64,000 bases of DNA. Source: Hyphomicrobiales bacterium. Lineage in GTDB: Bacteria; Pseudomonadota; Alphaproteobacteria; Rhizobiales; Xanthobacteraceae. Of this stretch, positions 33,392 to 41,830 are shown piece by piece. The stretch's first letter is position 1, and each line of letters starts with the position of its first letter. The notes under the pieces are model-generated. The model saw only the letters and a list, made by a program, of their open reading frames with translations. It searched no databases and was not told where the DNA came from. The position numbers and the translations under genes were made by a program. Where the stretch lies: positions 186,001 to 250,000 of the forward strand of contig JADJPN010000002.1 of assembly GCA_016713235.1 (NCBI GenBank). Reading direction: 5' to 3'.

Positions 33392-34765
33392 ATGAAGCGG
33401 ATCAAAAGCCTATTTATTGCCAATCGCGGGGAAATCGCCGTTCGTATTATTCGCGCTTGTCGCGAACTCGGCGTTGCTTCCGTGCAGGCATATTCGGAAG
33501 CGGACAGCGAATCTCTCGCAGTGAAGCTCGCGGATAAATCCGTCTGCGTCGGCGCCGCGCCTTCAAAGGAAAGCTACCTTAATCAAAAAGTGTTGATCGA
33601 AGCTGCGAAGGCGTCTGGCGCCGATGCAATTCATCCTGGATACGGTTTTCTTTCAGAGAACGCCGAGTTCGCCGAAGAGTGTGAGAAGGCAGGACTTATC
33701 TATGTGGGTCCGCAAGCGTCGGTAATCCGTTTGATGGGCGACAAGGCTGCCGCGCGGCGGCTGGCATCCGAGGCGGGCGTGCCGATTACGATGGGCTCCC
33801 CGGACCCGATTAAGTCTGCCGAGGAAGCCGTCGAGACCGGCAAGCGGATCGGTTATCCGCTGCTTGTCAAAGCCGCTGCGGGCGGCGGCGGCCGCGGGAT
33901 GCGCGTGGTCTCGCAAGAGAGCGAACTGAAGGAAAGCATCGAACGCGCGGCGGCCGAAGCGTCGGCGGCGTTCGGTAGCGACGCGCTGTATATCGAAAAA
34001 TATCTCTCGCCGGTCCGGCATGTAGAAGTGCAAGTGATCGGAGATGGCAAAAACATCGTCCACCTCGGCGAGCGCGATTGCACTATTCAACGCCGTCATC
34101 AGAAGCTGGTCGAAGAGAGCCCGTCTCCCGCATTGACGCCGCAATTGCGCGAACGCCTGACCGCGTCTGCGGTCGCGCTGGCGCGGCACGTCGGATATCG
34201 CAGCGCCGGCACGCTTGAATACATCGTCGATGCGGCGAAGCAGGAATTCTACTTCATCGAGATGAATACTCGTATTCAGGTCGAGCACCCGGTAACGGAA
34301 ATGCTGACGGGCTTTGATCTCGTGAAAATGCAAATCCGGATCGCGGACGGTGAGCCGCTTCCGATCGCGCAAAATGACGTGCGCTTTTCCGGACATGTTA
34401 TCGAGTGTCGCATCAATGCCGAAGACCCGGAGAAAGGTTTCATGCCGCGTCCGGGCGTGCTCAGCGAATATTCGATGCCCTCAGGTCCTGGCGTGCGCGT
34501 CGATAGTCATGCTTATCCCGGATATAAGCTGCCGCCTCATTACGATTCCCTGATTGCGAAATTGCTCGTCTGGGGTTCGGACCGCGAAGAGGCCCTCTCG
34601 CGCATGCAGCGAGCGCTCGGCGAATTCCAGATTGTGGGCGTGCCGACGACGATCGAATTCCACAAGCGTCTCGTCGGCGAGCCGGACTTCGTCGCGGGCG
34701 ATGTTCATACGCGTTACGTCAAGGAGCAGATGTGGGCCGGACATCCGACCCAGCACATGTTGTGA
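33392..34765 (+). CDS. biotin carboxylase subunit (AccC-like)
   Basis: 457-residue ATP-grasp enzyme that carboxylates biotin on a separate carrier. Motifs in order: LFIANRGEIAVRIIRACRELG (about 5-26), HPGYGFLSENAEFA, the Gly-rich ATP loop KAAAGGGGRGM near residue 160, ERDCTIQRRHQKLVEE, and MNTRIQVEHPVTE with catalytic residues. Full family length, no fused biotinyl domain. Followed by an acyl-CoA carboxyltransferase and a small biotinyl protein, so it is the biotin carboxylase of a catabolic acyl-CoA carboxylase; it may also serve the oxo-acid system at 25 kb, which has no biotin carboxylase of its own. Confidence 0.93.
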   Translation: MKRIKSLFIANRGEIAVRIIRACRELGVASVQAYSEADSESLAVKLADKSVCVGAAPSKESYLNQKVLIEAAKASGADAIHPGYGFLSENAEFAEECEKAGLIYVGPQASVIRLMGDKAAARRLASEAGVPITMGSPDPIKSAEEAVETGKRIGYPLLVKAAAGGGGRGMRVVSQESELKESIERAAAEASAAFGSDALYIEKYLSPVRHVEVQVIGDGKNIVHLGERDCTIQRRHQKLVEESPSPALTPQLRERLTASAVALARHVGYRSAGTLEYIVDAAKQEFYFIEMNTRIQVEHPVTEMLTGFDLVKMQIRIADGEPLPIAQNDVRFSGHVIECRINAEDPEKGFMPRPGVLSEYSMPSGPGVRVDSHAYPGYKLPPHYDSLIAKLLVWGSDREEALSRMQRALGEFQIVGVPTTIEFHKRLVGEPDFVAGDVHTRYVKEQMWAGHPTQHML

Positions 34766-34797
34766 TGCTTGCGGCCCAGACTGGCCCGGAGAATTTG

Positions 34798-36333
34798 ATG
34801 ACGATCGAAACCAAGCTGAATGAATTGGCCGCCCGCAAAGAAAAAGCGCTGGGCATGGGCGGGCCCGAGAAGCTCGCACGCCGCCGCGCCGAGGGACATA
34901 TGAACGCGCGCGAGCGCATCGATGTGCTTCTCGATAAGGACACTTATGTCGAGAGTGGCTTGTTTGCGACGTCGCATCTGCCCGAAGCGCGGGACAAGAC
35001 GCCGGCCGACGGCAAGATTGCCGGCTTCGGAAAAATCAATGGCCGGCCAGTCGCAGTCGTCTCGAACGATATGACGGTGATGGGCGCCTCGAGCTCGGTG
35101 GTGAACGGCAAGAAAATTCGCCACATGCGCGAGGTCGCGAACAAAAGCGGTATGCCGCTTATATTTCTCGGCGAATCCACCGGTGCGCGTATGCCGGATC
35201 GGATGGGTGCGCAGGGGCGCGCAATTCTCGGTCAAGATCCGACGGAGTATCAACGGCTGCGTCAGTCGCCGTGGGTTTCTGCGCTGCTCGGTTCCTGTTA
35301 CGGGTCTTCGACTTGGTATTCGTGCATGTCCGACTTCGTCGTCATGCGCAAAGGCGCGTTGATGGCGGTGGCGAGCAGCCGCGTTACTTCGATGGCGATC
35401 AACCAGCCGGTCGATGCCGAAGAACTCGGCGGCTGGAAACTGCATTCCGAGACGACGGGTCTTGTCGACGCTGTCGTGGATAGCGACGAGCAGGCGATCG
35501 AAACGATTAAACGTTATCTGAGCTATCTTCCGAGCCATCACAAAGAAGCGCCGCCGACGCACGAAGTTCCGGCGGGTGCTGATGGCCGCGGGCAGCGGAT
35601 TCTCGATATCGTGCCGGCGGATGGCTCCAAGGTTTACGACGTGCGGAAGGTGGTCGAGGCGATTGCTGATCCCGGCAGCGTATTCGAAACCAAACCGCGT
35701 TTTGGAAAATCGCTCTCGACCTCGCTCATCCGTCTGAACGGCCGCACTGTCGCGGTAATTGCGAACAATCCGCTGTTCAAAGGCGGTGCCATCGATGTCG
35801 ATGCCTGCAACAAAGCGACATCGTTCCTGGTCTTCTGCGATAGCTTCAATATCCCGATCGTTTTTCTTGTCGACCAGCCCGGCTTTCTTATCGGGCTGGA
35901 GGGCGAGCGCCGGGCGGCGCCGAGCAAGATCATCAACTGGATGAACGCGCTCTCGCTCGTCACGGTGCCGAAAGTCTCGGTGATCATGCGCAAGAGTTAT
36001 GGCCAGGCCTATCTGAACATGGGCGGCGGCCGGAATTCCGATGAAGTAATCTGCTGGCCGACGGCTGATCTCGGCTTCATGGCGCCGGAAGTCAGCGTCA
36101 ACGTTCTCTTCGGCGTGAAGAAGGAAGAGGACCCTGTGCGATATGAGGAACTGTTGCAGCAGGTCACGCGTGATACTTCGGCCTGGAATCTCGCGGCACT
36201 CTACGAAACGCAGAACGTGATTGATCCGCGCGAGACGCGCGAATGCCTGATCTCGATGCTCGATGTGCATCGCACGCGGATGGGAAGCGAAGTAGGGCGC
36301 CATCTTTTGAGTAATTGGCCGACGAGCTATTGA
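34798..36333 (+). CDS. acyl-CoA carboxylase carboxyltransferase subunit
   Basis: 511-residue carboxyltransferase of the propionyl-/methylcrotonyl-CoA carboxylase beta class, moving CO2 from carboxybiotin to an acyl-CoA. Markers: MNARERIDVLLDKDTYVESG near residue 40, the N-domain oxyanion ESTGARMPDRMGAQG, and the C-domain FLVDQPGFLIGLEGE and RKSYGQAYLNMGGG. ATG 34798 with CCGGAGAA upstream was preferred over in-frame starts at 34732 (inside accC) and 34765. Acyl-CoA specificity cannot be read from sequence; the following CoA-ligase genes suggest an acid activated in situ. Confidence 0.9.
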   Translation: MTIETKLNELAARKEKALGMGGPEKLARRRAEGHMNARERIDVLLDKDTYVESGLFATSHLPEARDKTPADGKIAGFGKINGRPVAVVSNDMTVMGASSSVVNGKKIRHMREVANKSGMPLIFLGESTGARMPDRMGAQGRAILGQDPTEYQRLRQSPWVSALLGSCYGSSTWYSCMSDFVVMRKGALMAVASSRVTSMAINQPVDAEELGGWKLHSETTGLVDAVVDSDEQAIETIKRYLSYLPSHHKEAPPTHEVPAGADGRGQRILDIVPADGSKVYDVRKVVEAIADPGSVFETKPRFGKSLSTSLIRLNGRTVAVIANNPLFKGGAIDVDACNKATSFLVFCDSFNIPIVFLVDQPGFLIGLEGERRAAPSKIINWMNALSLVTVPKVSVIMRKSYGQAYLNMGGGRNSDEVICWPTADLGFMAPEVSVNVLFGVKKEEDPVRYEELLQQVTRDTSAWNLAALYETQNVIDPRETRECLISMLDVHRTRMGSEVGRHLLSNWPTSY

Positions 36334-36350
36334 GCGAGGCGGGAGGAAAA

Positions 36351-36572
36351 ATGGCGGACACTAAAGTTATTTCGGAAGTAACAGGTTCGATCTGGAAAGT
36401 GCTGGTCGCCGTCGGCGATTCAGTCGAAGCCGATACGCCGGTTATTCTGGTCGAGTCGATGAAGATGGAAATTCCGGTGCTAGCGCCTGACGCAGGCGTC
36501 GTTGCGGAAGTACTCGTGGCGGTCGGCGATCCGGTGAGCGAAGGTCAGGCTGTCATCACGCTCAAGACGTGA
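36351..36572 (+). CDS. small biotinyl/lipoyl carrier protein
   Basis: 73-residue stand-alone biotinyl domain with the acceptor motif ESMKMEIPV near residue 35 and the mirrored half VAEVLVAVGDPVSEGQAV. It lacks the AccB N-terminal region. ATG 36351 follows GGGAGGAAAA. Positioned directly after the acyl-CoA carboxyltransferase, it is the obvious carrier for that enzyme. Confidence 0.9.
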   Translation: MADTKVISEVTGSIWKVLVAVGDSVEADTPVILVESMKMEIPVLAPDAGVVAEVLVAVGDPVSEGQAVITLKT

Positions 36573-36578
36573 TCCGAC

Positions 36579-37301
36579 ATGTCTGCTGACGCCAAAGAGA
36601 TTCTCAAGGCTGCGCGCGGGCAAGGTACAAGTTCGCTCGACGAACCTGCGGGCAAAGAACTACTTGCGTCGTTCGGTATTCGTGTTCCTGCATCCCGCGT
36701 CGTGCAGGGCGCTGCCGGTCTCCCTGAAGCCATTGCAACGCTGCGGCCGCCTTATGTCCTGAAGGTCGTATCCGCTGAGGTGATTCATAAGAGTGATTTC
36801 GGCGCAGTTCGGGTCGGGTTGAAGAATCTTGCCGCGGTCGAGCAGGCATTGGCTGAGATCGATACCGCGCTGAATGCGAAAGGCATCGTTGCGCAGCGCT
36901 GGTTGATCGAGGAGATGGCTGCCTCCGGACTTGAAGTGGTGATCGGCGGCGTCGTCGATCCGGAGTTCGGTCCGATGATCATGACGGGGCTTGGCGGCGT
37001 GTTCGTTGAAGTGATGAAGGACGTGTCGTTCCGGATTTGCCCGATCACGCGCCTTGATGCCGTCGAGATGCTCGCTGAGCTGCGTGGTGCTGCGCTCTTT
37101 CATGGTGCGCGCGGTCGGACGCCCGTTTCTACCGATACGATTATCGAGGTTCTTTTGAAGATCGGTGGTGAAAACGGCCTCTTGACACGCAACGCGGACG
37201 AAATCGCCGAGATCGACATCAATCCGCTGATCGTTACGCCGGATTCGGCAACCGCCGTTGACGCGCGATTTATTCTCCAGCGCAACATGGAAAGGGGCTG
37301 A
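36579..37301 (+). CDS. ATP-grasp (beta) subunit of ADP-forming acyl-CoA synthetase
   Basis: 240-residue ATP-grasp protein matching the beta/ATP-grasp part of ADP-forming acetyl/acyl-CoA synthetases. Visible are KELLASFGIRVPASRVV (lid/entry), YVLKVVSAEVIHKSDFGAVRVGL (family signature with the Lys and the HKSD motif), and DPEFGPMIMTGLGGVFVEVMKDVSFR, ending IDINPLIV. With the alpha-like gene 4 bp downstream it forms the split enzyme that converts acid + ATP + CoA to acyl-CoA + ADP + Pi, or the reverse with ATP gain. Confidence 0.87.
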   Translation: MSADAKEILKAARGQGTSSLDEPAGKELLASFGIRVPASRVVQGAAGLPEAIATLRPPYVLKVVSAEVIHKSDFGAVRVGLKNLAAVEQALAEIDTALNAKGIVAQRWLIEEMAASGLEVVIGGVVDPEFGPMIMTGLGGVFVEVMKDVSFRICPITRLDAVEMLAELRGAALFHGARGRTPVSTDTIIEVLLKIGGENGLLTRNADEIAEIDINPLIVTPDSATAVDARFILQRNMERG

Positions 37302-37305
37302 AGCC

Positions 37306-38760
37306 TTGTCCGTATCCGCGTCGAACGCAGCCTCGTTCAATGCATTGTTCGCGCCGTCGACGATCGCGGTCGTAGGCGCGTCTGCGACATCGGTCTCTGG
37401 CGGCAATCGATTCATCCGGCATCTGAAGGCGTTCGGATACGCCGGCCGCATTTTCCCGATCCATCCGTCTGCGGCTGAAATCGAAGGCATGCCTGCATTT
37501 ACTTCCGTAAGCGCGGCACCTGAGGCGATCGACTATGCTTACGTCGCGGTCTCCGCACCGCAGGTGCCGCCGCTGCTGCGTTCGTTTTCCGGCAAGGTCC
37601 GGGTCGCGCAGGTCATGTCCAGCGGCTTCAGCGAGTCCTCCGGCGGGCACGAACTCGAACACGAACTGGTTCGCGCCGCGCGAGAAGCGAACGTGCGCGT
37701 TATCGGCCCAAACTGTCTTGGCGTTTATTCGCCCCGGGCGCGGGTTACGTTCACCGAGCGGACGACGGATGAGGCCGGTTCGGTCGGCATTGTCTGCCAG
37801 AGCGGCGGCCTCGGTGTCGATATCATTCGCCGGGGTCAGAACAAGGGTGTGCGCTTCAGCGGGCTTGTAACGGTCGGCAACTGTGCGGATGTTCGTCCGT
37901 ACGAACTCCTTGAATACTTCCTCGCTTCTTCCGAAACGTCTGTCATCGGTCTCTATCTTGAAGGGGCGGGGGACGGAAGAAAGCTATTTGAGATTCTTCG
38001 CGCTGCCAAAGCCAGGAAGCCGGTGGTGATCCTGAAAGGCGGGCGAACCGGCCAAGGCCGCCGTGCCGCCGCGTCGCATACGGGTGCGCTAGCCGGAAGC
38101 GATAATGGATGGAAAGCCTTATCAGCACAGACCGGCGCGGTGCTGGTCGATGAACTCGACACGTTTCTGGATGCATTACTTGCGTTTCAATCTTTGCCGC
38201 CGCGCGTCGCTGCGGCGAAGCGCGCTGTGTTATTTGGAAATGGTGGCGGTGCCAGTGTTCTGGGCACCGACGCGTTGGCGCGAGCAGGGTTCGATGTTGC
38301 GCCGTTCGAGGCTGGCGTTGCTGCGAAGCTGCAAACTTTAAAGCTGCCAGCGGGCTCGAGCGTACTCAATCCCATCGATCTCCCCGCGGGCGCGCTCCAG
38401 CAAGACGAAGGCCGCGCGGCGGAGGCAATATTCGACACGATCGCAGAAGCTGGAGAGACGGACGTCCTTGTCATGCATGTAAACATGACGGTGGTTCTCT
38501 CGTTCCGGCATGTCGACATGCTCGGAAACCTGATGAACGCGATCTTGCGTGTGAAGTCCCGCGATCGCTCGGGAATGCATGTTGTGCTGGTTCTTCGCTC
38601 GGACGGTGATCCCGATATCGAGGGTCCGAAGCGTGAGTATCGCCGCCGTGCGGTCGCAGCAGGGCTTCCCGTTTTCGACGAGTTGACATCGGCCGCCGAA
38701 GCGCTGGCTTGTGTCCGTCATTTCGAAACATTCCGCGCCCGCGCGGCGAAAAACACCTGA
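37306..38760 (+). CDS. CoA-binding (alpha) subunit of ADP-forming acyl-CoA synthetase
   Basis: 484-residue protein with an N-terminal CoA-binding Rossmann domain (IAVVGAS near residue 20, then a GNRFIRHL segment and a FPIHPS strand), a succinyl-CoA-synthetase-like flavodoxin fold (GPNCLGVYSP, VCQSGGLGVD) and the phosphohistidine loop AAASHTGALAGSD. A TTG at 37306 with AAGGGGC upstream gives a 4-bp gap after the ATP-grasp gene; an ATG alternative would lose the Rossmann strand. The pair is encoded in the order beta-alpha. Confidence 0.87.
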   Translation: MSVSASNAASFNALFAPSTIAVVGASATSVSGGNRFIRHLKAFGYAGRIFPIHPSAAEIEGMPAFTSVSAAPEAIDYAYVAVSAPQVPPLLRSFSGKVRVAQVMSSGFSESSGGHELEHELVRAAREANVRVIGPNCLGVYSPRARVTFTERTTDEAGSVGIVCQSGGLGVDIIRRGQNKGVRFSGLVTVGNCADVRPYELLEYFLASSETSVIGLYLEGAGDGRKLFEILRAAKARKPVVILKGGRTGQGRRAAASHTGALAGSDNGWKALSAQTGAVLVDELDTFLDALLAFQSLPPRVAAAKRAVLFGNGGGASVLGTDALARAGFDVAPFEAGVAAKLQTLKLPAGSSVLNPIDLPAGALQQDEGRAAEAIFDTIAEAGETDVLVMHVNMTVVLSFRHVDMLGNLMNAILRVKSRDRSGMHVVLVLRSDGDPDIEGPKREYRRRAVAAGLPVFDELTSAAEALACVRHFETFRARAAKNT

Positions 38761-38775
38761 CTTAGGGAGAAAACA

Positions 38776-39094
38776 ATGCCAACCGATCTGGTGAATTTGC
38801 CTTCTATCCAATTGCGTAAAGTAAACGAGCAGGCGGGTATCCATTATCGGTCGATGCGCGACGCGATCATGCAGTCGGGTCCGCTCGACGCCAACACTTG
38901 CGAACTTATTCTGATCGGCTGCTTTGCCGCGCGCGGCTGCGAATGCGTTGCGCGGCCTGAAAGCCGGCATGTCGAAGGAAACGCTGGAGCAGGTCGTGAT
39001 GATTCCGATGGGGGCAGCCTCTCCGCTCGCTGAAGTGACAAAGGCGCTGACCTGGCTGGACGAAGTCGCAGCGGAACACGCCGCCGGAGCTTGA
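38776..39094 (+). CDS. carboxymuconolactone decarboxylase (AhpD-like) family protein (frameshifted)
   Basis: About 105 residues of the CMD family: LVNLPSIQLRKVNEQAGIHYRSMRDAIM and a Cys-containing ELILIGCFAARGC, then after a shift near 38938 ANALRGLKAGMSKETLEQVVMIPMGAASPLAEV to the stop at 39094. The canonical CxxC of AhpD is not present; a single Cys before the AAR segment remains. CMD proteins act as decarboxylases or peroxidase partners, so the function here is open. It starts 15 bp after the synthetase gene with AGGGAGAA upstream and belongs to the same transcript. Confidence 0.75.
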
Positions 39095-39135
39095 TCGAAC
39101 GGCTGCCTCGATGCGGGGGCGTATTGGCGACATTT

Positions 39136-39145
39136 TTGTTGACAA
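39136..39145. promoter_or_regulatory. candidate GntR operator, variant copy, upstream of the ThDP enzyme
   Basis: TTGTTGACAA, one mismatch from the palindrome TTGTCGACAA found at 41784 and 45948. It contains a consensus -35 element TTGACA (39139-39144), so a bound repressor would cover the promoter of the gene starting at 39230. Confidence 0.5.
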
Positions 39146-39229
39146 TATTTCTCGATCCATCATCCTGCACTGCTTGAGCCGTATGGCCGGGAACGCCCGG
39201 CGAAAATGCGTGCGATAAGGGAGGACGTT

Positions 39230-40934
39230 GTGAAGAAATCCATGACGGGCGGAAGGGCGGTTGTTGAATCCCTTCGTGCCGAGGATGTGAGCTGCGTATT
39301 CGGGTTGATCGGCTCCGCGACGATGGAGGTGTTTGATGCGCTTTACGACGCAAACGACGTCCGCTTCATTGGTATCCGCGACGAGCGTACCGGCACGCAT
39401 ATGGCGGATGCCTATGCCCGCGTGTCAGGGAAGGCAGGCGTTATTCTTGCCGGCCAGAACGGCCCCGGCGTCACCAATCTCGTCACGGGTCTCGCGCAGG
39501 CTTCCGCAGCATTTTCGCCGGTGATCGCGATTGCGGGCATGCTTTCTTCGGCGCATCAATATCGTGGCGCGTTTCAGGAAGTCGATCAGCAGTCGCTTGC
39601 GATGCCGATCACAAAGAAGACATGGACGGTCAATCGCACCGAACGAATTCCCGAAATGTTCCGCGAAGCGTTTCGTACCGCAATGACGCCGCGCATTGGT
39701 CCGGTCCAACTGGAATCTCCCGCGCGACGTCCTCTCGGAGTCGGCGGAATTTGAGGCGCCCGGCGACCCGGCGGCGTATCGCGTGCAGGTTACTCCCCAG
39801 GGCGATTCCGACCAGATCGCGGAAGCCGCGAACCTCCTTGCCAATGCCGAACGGCCTCTGATTGTGGCGGGCGCTGGTGTGAAGTGGAGCAGGGGCCATG
39901 GCGCCACGCTTGCGCTTGCGGAGCTTCTGAATGCGCCGGTTGCTGCTGCGGCCGGCCATAGCGACACCATTCCGAATAATCATCCGCTCTTTGCGGGTGG
40001 CGTCGGTCCGCGTGGGAATGTTGTGGCATCCGATATGGCGCGCGAAGCCGATGTCATTCTCGCGCTCGGCACGCGCCTCGGCTTCAATTCGACGTTCTAT
40101 TCGTATGACAACCTCAATCGCAACGCGAAGATCATTCAGGTCGAGATCGAACCGACTGCGATCGGACGTCACTTCCCGGTTTCGATCGGCATTTGGGGGG
40201 ATGCCGCGAAGGTTGCGGCTCAGCTCACGCGCGAGATTCAGGGCCTGAAGCGGAACGCCAAGGCTGAAAAGTGGAAGAGCGACTTCCAGGCGAAGCGAAA
40301 GAAGATGCTTGAAGAGCGCGACGAAAAGGGTGCGGCGATGACGACGCCAATCCAGCCGCAGACTTTATTCAAGGTTCTTCGCGGCGTGCTGCCGGCCAAC
40401 TCCATCGTCACCATCGACGCGGGCACGCTCTGTCTGCAGGCGACCGATGCGCTTTACCACCTCGAGCCGCCGGCTTTCCTGAGCCCGCTCGACTTCGGCC
40501 TCGTCGGCTTCTCCTATGCCGCGGGTCTTGGCGCGAAAGCCGCGGCTCCCGATCGACCGGTCGTGAGCCTGATGGGCGATGGCGGTTTCGGCATGACCAT
40601 GACGGAGTTGAGCACCGCGGTTTCCTGCGGCCTCAACACCGTGACCATCGTGATGAACAATCACTGCTGGGGCGCCGAGAAGGCGTATCAGCGCGACTTC
40701 TTCGGCGGCCGCTATATCGGCGCGGACGTCAAGAACCCGCCTTACGACAAGGTCGCGGAGCTCTTTGGCGCGAAAGGTTTTCGCGTCGAGCGGCCGCAGG
40801 ATATCGGCTCCACGGTTGAGGCCGCGCTCGCCTGCGGCAAGCCTGCGGTCGTCGATGTGCAGATTGATCCGAATGCGCTTTACAGCTTCCGTCGCGATCC
40901 GTTCGCGCATCGCACCGGCGCCAAGGCGAGTTAA
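39230..40934 (+). CDS. thiamine-diphosphate enzyme resembling sulfoacetaldehyde acetyltransferase (frameshifted)
   Basis: About 568 residues of the acetolactate-synthase-like family. Features: N-terminal GLIGSATMEVFDAL and ERTGTHMADAYARVSG (catalytic Glu region is DERTG), QNGPGVTNLVTG, GAFQEVDQQS, and the ThDP motif GDGGFGMTMTELSTA through NNHCWGAEKAYQRDFF. The WGAEK-xxQ-DF stretch and GPVQLEIPRD-like segment recall Xsc, which cleaves sulfoacetaldehyde to sulfite and acetyl phosphate; oxalyl-CoA decarboxylase or acetolactate synthase are alternatives. A one-base shift near 39715 interrupts the frame. GTG 39230 has AAGGGAGG 5 bp upstream. No phosphotransacetylase gene is nearby. Confidence 0.8.
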
Positions 40935-40950
40935 GCGGGTTCCGTTACCG

Positions 40951-40979
40951 CGCCACGCGTCTTTTGACGCCGCGTGGCG
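40951..40979. terminator. GC-rich hairpin after the ThDP enzyme gene
   Basis: Arms CGCCACGCG (40951-40959) and CGCGTGGCG (40971-40979) form a 9-bp stem, extendable inside by GTC/GAC. A run GTTTTT follows about 20 bp later (41000 area). It lies 17 bp after the stop, a plausible transcription terminator. Confidence 0.6.
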
Positions 40980-41033
40980 GCTGGAAAACGGCCGGCGTTT
41001 TTGCTATGAACCGCCGCGCAGCCGGGACGCAAA

Positions 41034-41705
41034 ATGTCGAAGAAACCGCAGAGGGCAAAAGCCGCCAAAAGCCGGAAGGATGCCTTCGAAACCATCCGCA
41101 ACCGGATTTCAGAGCACCAGTTGCTCCCGGGCAGCAAGCTTCGGGAACAGGAAATGGCCGCTGAATTCGGCTTTCGCGCGCGCATGTGCGGGAAATTTTC
41201 GGCGCGCTGGAGCAGCGGGGGTTGATCGTTCGCGTCCCCAATCGGGGCGCCATGGTCGCTTATCTCGATGCGTCGCAGGCGATCAATCTTTATCACGTGC
41301 GCGAAGCGCTCGAGGCGCTTGCGGCCAGACTTGCGGCGACAGTCGGCGCCGAAAGGGGCATGGGACGATCTCCTGAAGCGCTTCAACCCGGCGATCGAGG
41401 CTAAGCTCAAGAAGGGAGAATACACGGAGTATGAGGCCATTCTGGGCGATCTCAACCGCCGGATCACTAAGCACCGAACAACCCCATTCTCACGGACATG
41501 CTCGACCGCATTCGCGACCGGACCCAGGTGATGGCGCGCCGGGTCGTCGTGCTGCAGGGGCAGGGCGGAACTCGGCTTCGATCTGCACCGCAAATTGACC
41601 AAAGCGCTTGCCGCCGGTGATGCCGAGACGGCTGCTGCCCTCAAGGGAAAAATTATTGCGACTGCGAGAGATTCGATCGACCGCTATCGCGATTTCATTT
41701 TCTAG
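41034..41705 (+). pseudogene. GntR-family regulator with FCD domain, broken by at least four frameshifts
   Basis: Fragments in all three frames together form one GntR/FCD protein: SRKDAFETIRNRISEHQLLPGSKLREQEMAAEFG (helix-turn-helix), VREIFGALEQRGLIVRVPNRGAMVAYL (wing), NLYHVREALEALAARLAA (FCD start), then AWDDLLKRFNPAIEAKLKKGEYTEY, NNPILTDMLDRIRDRTQVMARR and LTKALAAGDAETAAALKGKI, ending at 41705. Shifts fall near 41190, 41352, 41475 and 41565. Density (about one per 150 bp) far exceeds that of the rest of the window, so real decay or a local low-quality consensus must be considered. FCD regulators bind TNGT-N-ACNA operators; TTGTCGACAA copies flank it. Confidence 0.8.
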
Positions 41706-41783
41706 ACCGGCAGTTCTTCGTATTCGTCGGGCGCTCGGAGGCACCCGATGGCGGCGCACGCATCAAAAATTGTGTTGACTTTT

Positions 41784-41793
41784 TTGTCGACAA
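41784..41793. promoter_or_regulatory. candidate GntR operator upstream of hyuB
   Basis: TTGTCGACAA, perfect palindrome (within TTTTGTCGACAAAA), immediately downstream of a -35-like TTGACT at 41775-41780, so it would overlap the promoter. It fits the TTGT...ACAA style of FadR/FCD-type GntR sites and repeats at 45948-45957. Confidence 0.65.
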
Positions 41794-41830
41794 AAGCATC
41801 ACAATCCTTCGAATCCAAGGGGAAGCGCCA

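Noticed and set aside
34714..36303. 529-codon open frame on the minus strand opposite the acyl-CoA carboxyltransferase
   Set aside because: Antisense to a clear carboxyltransferase gene; no domain and biased His/Arg-rich composition.
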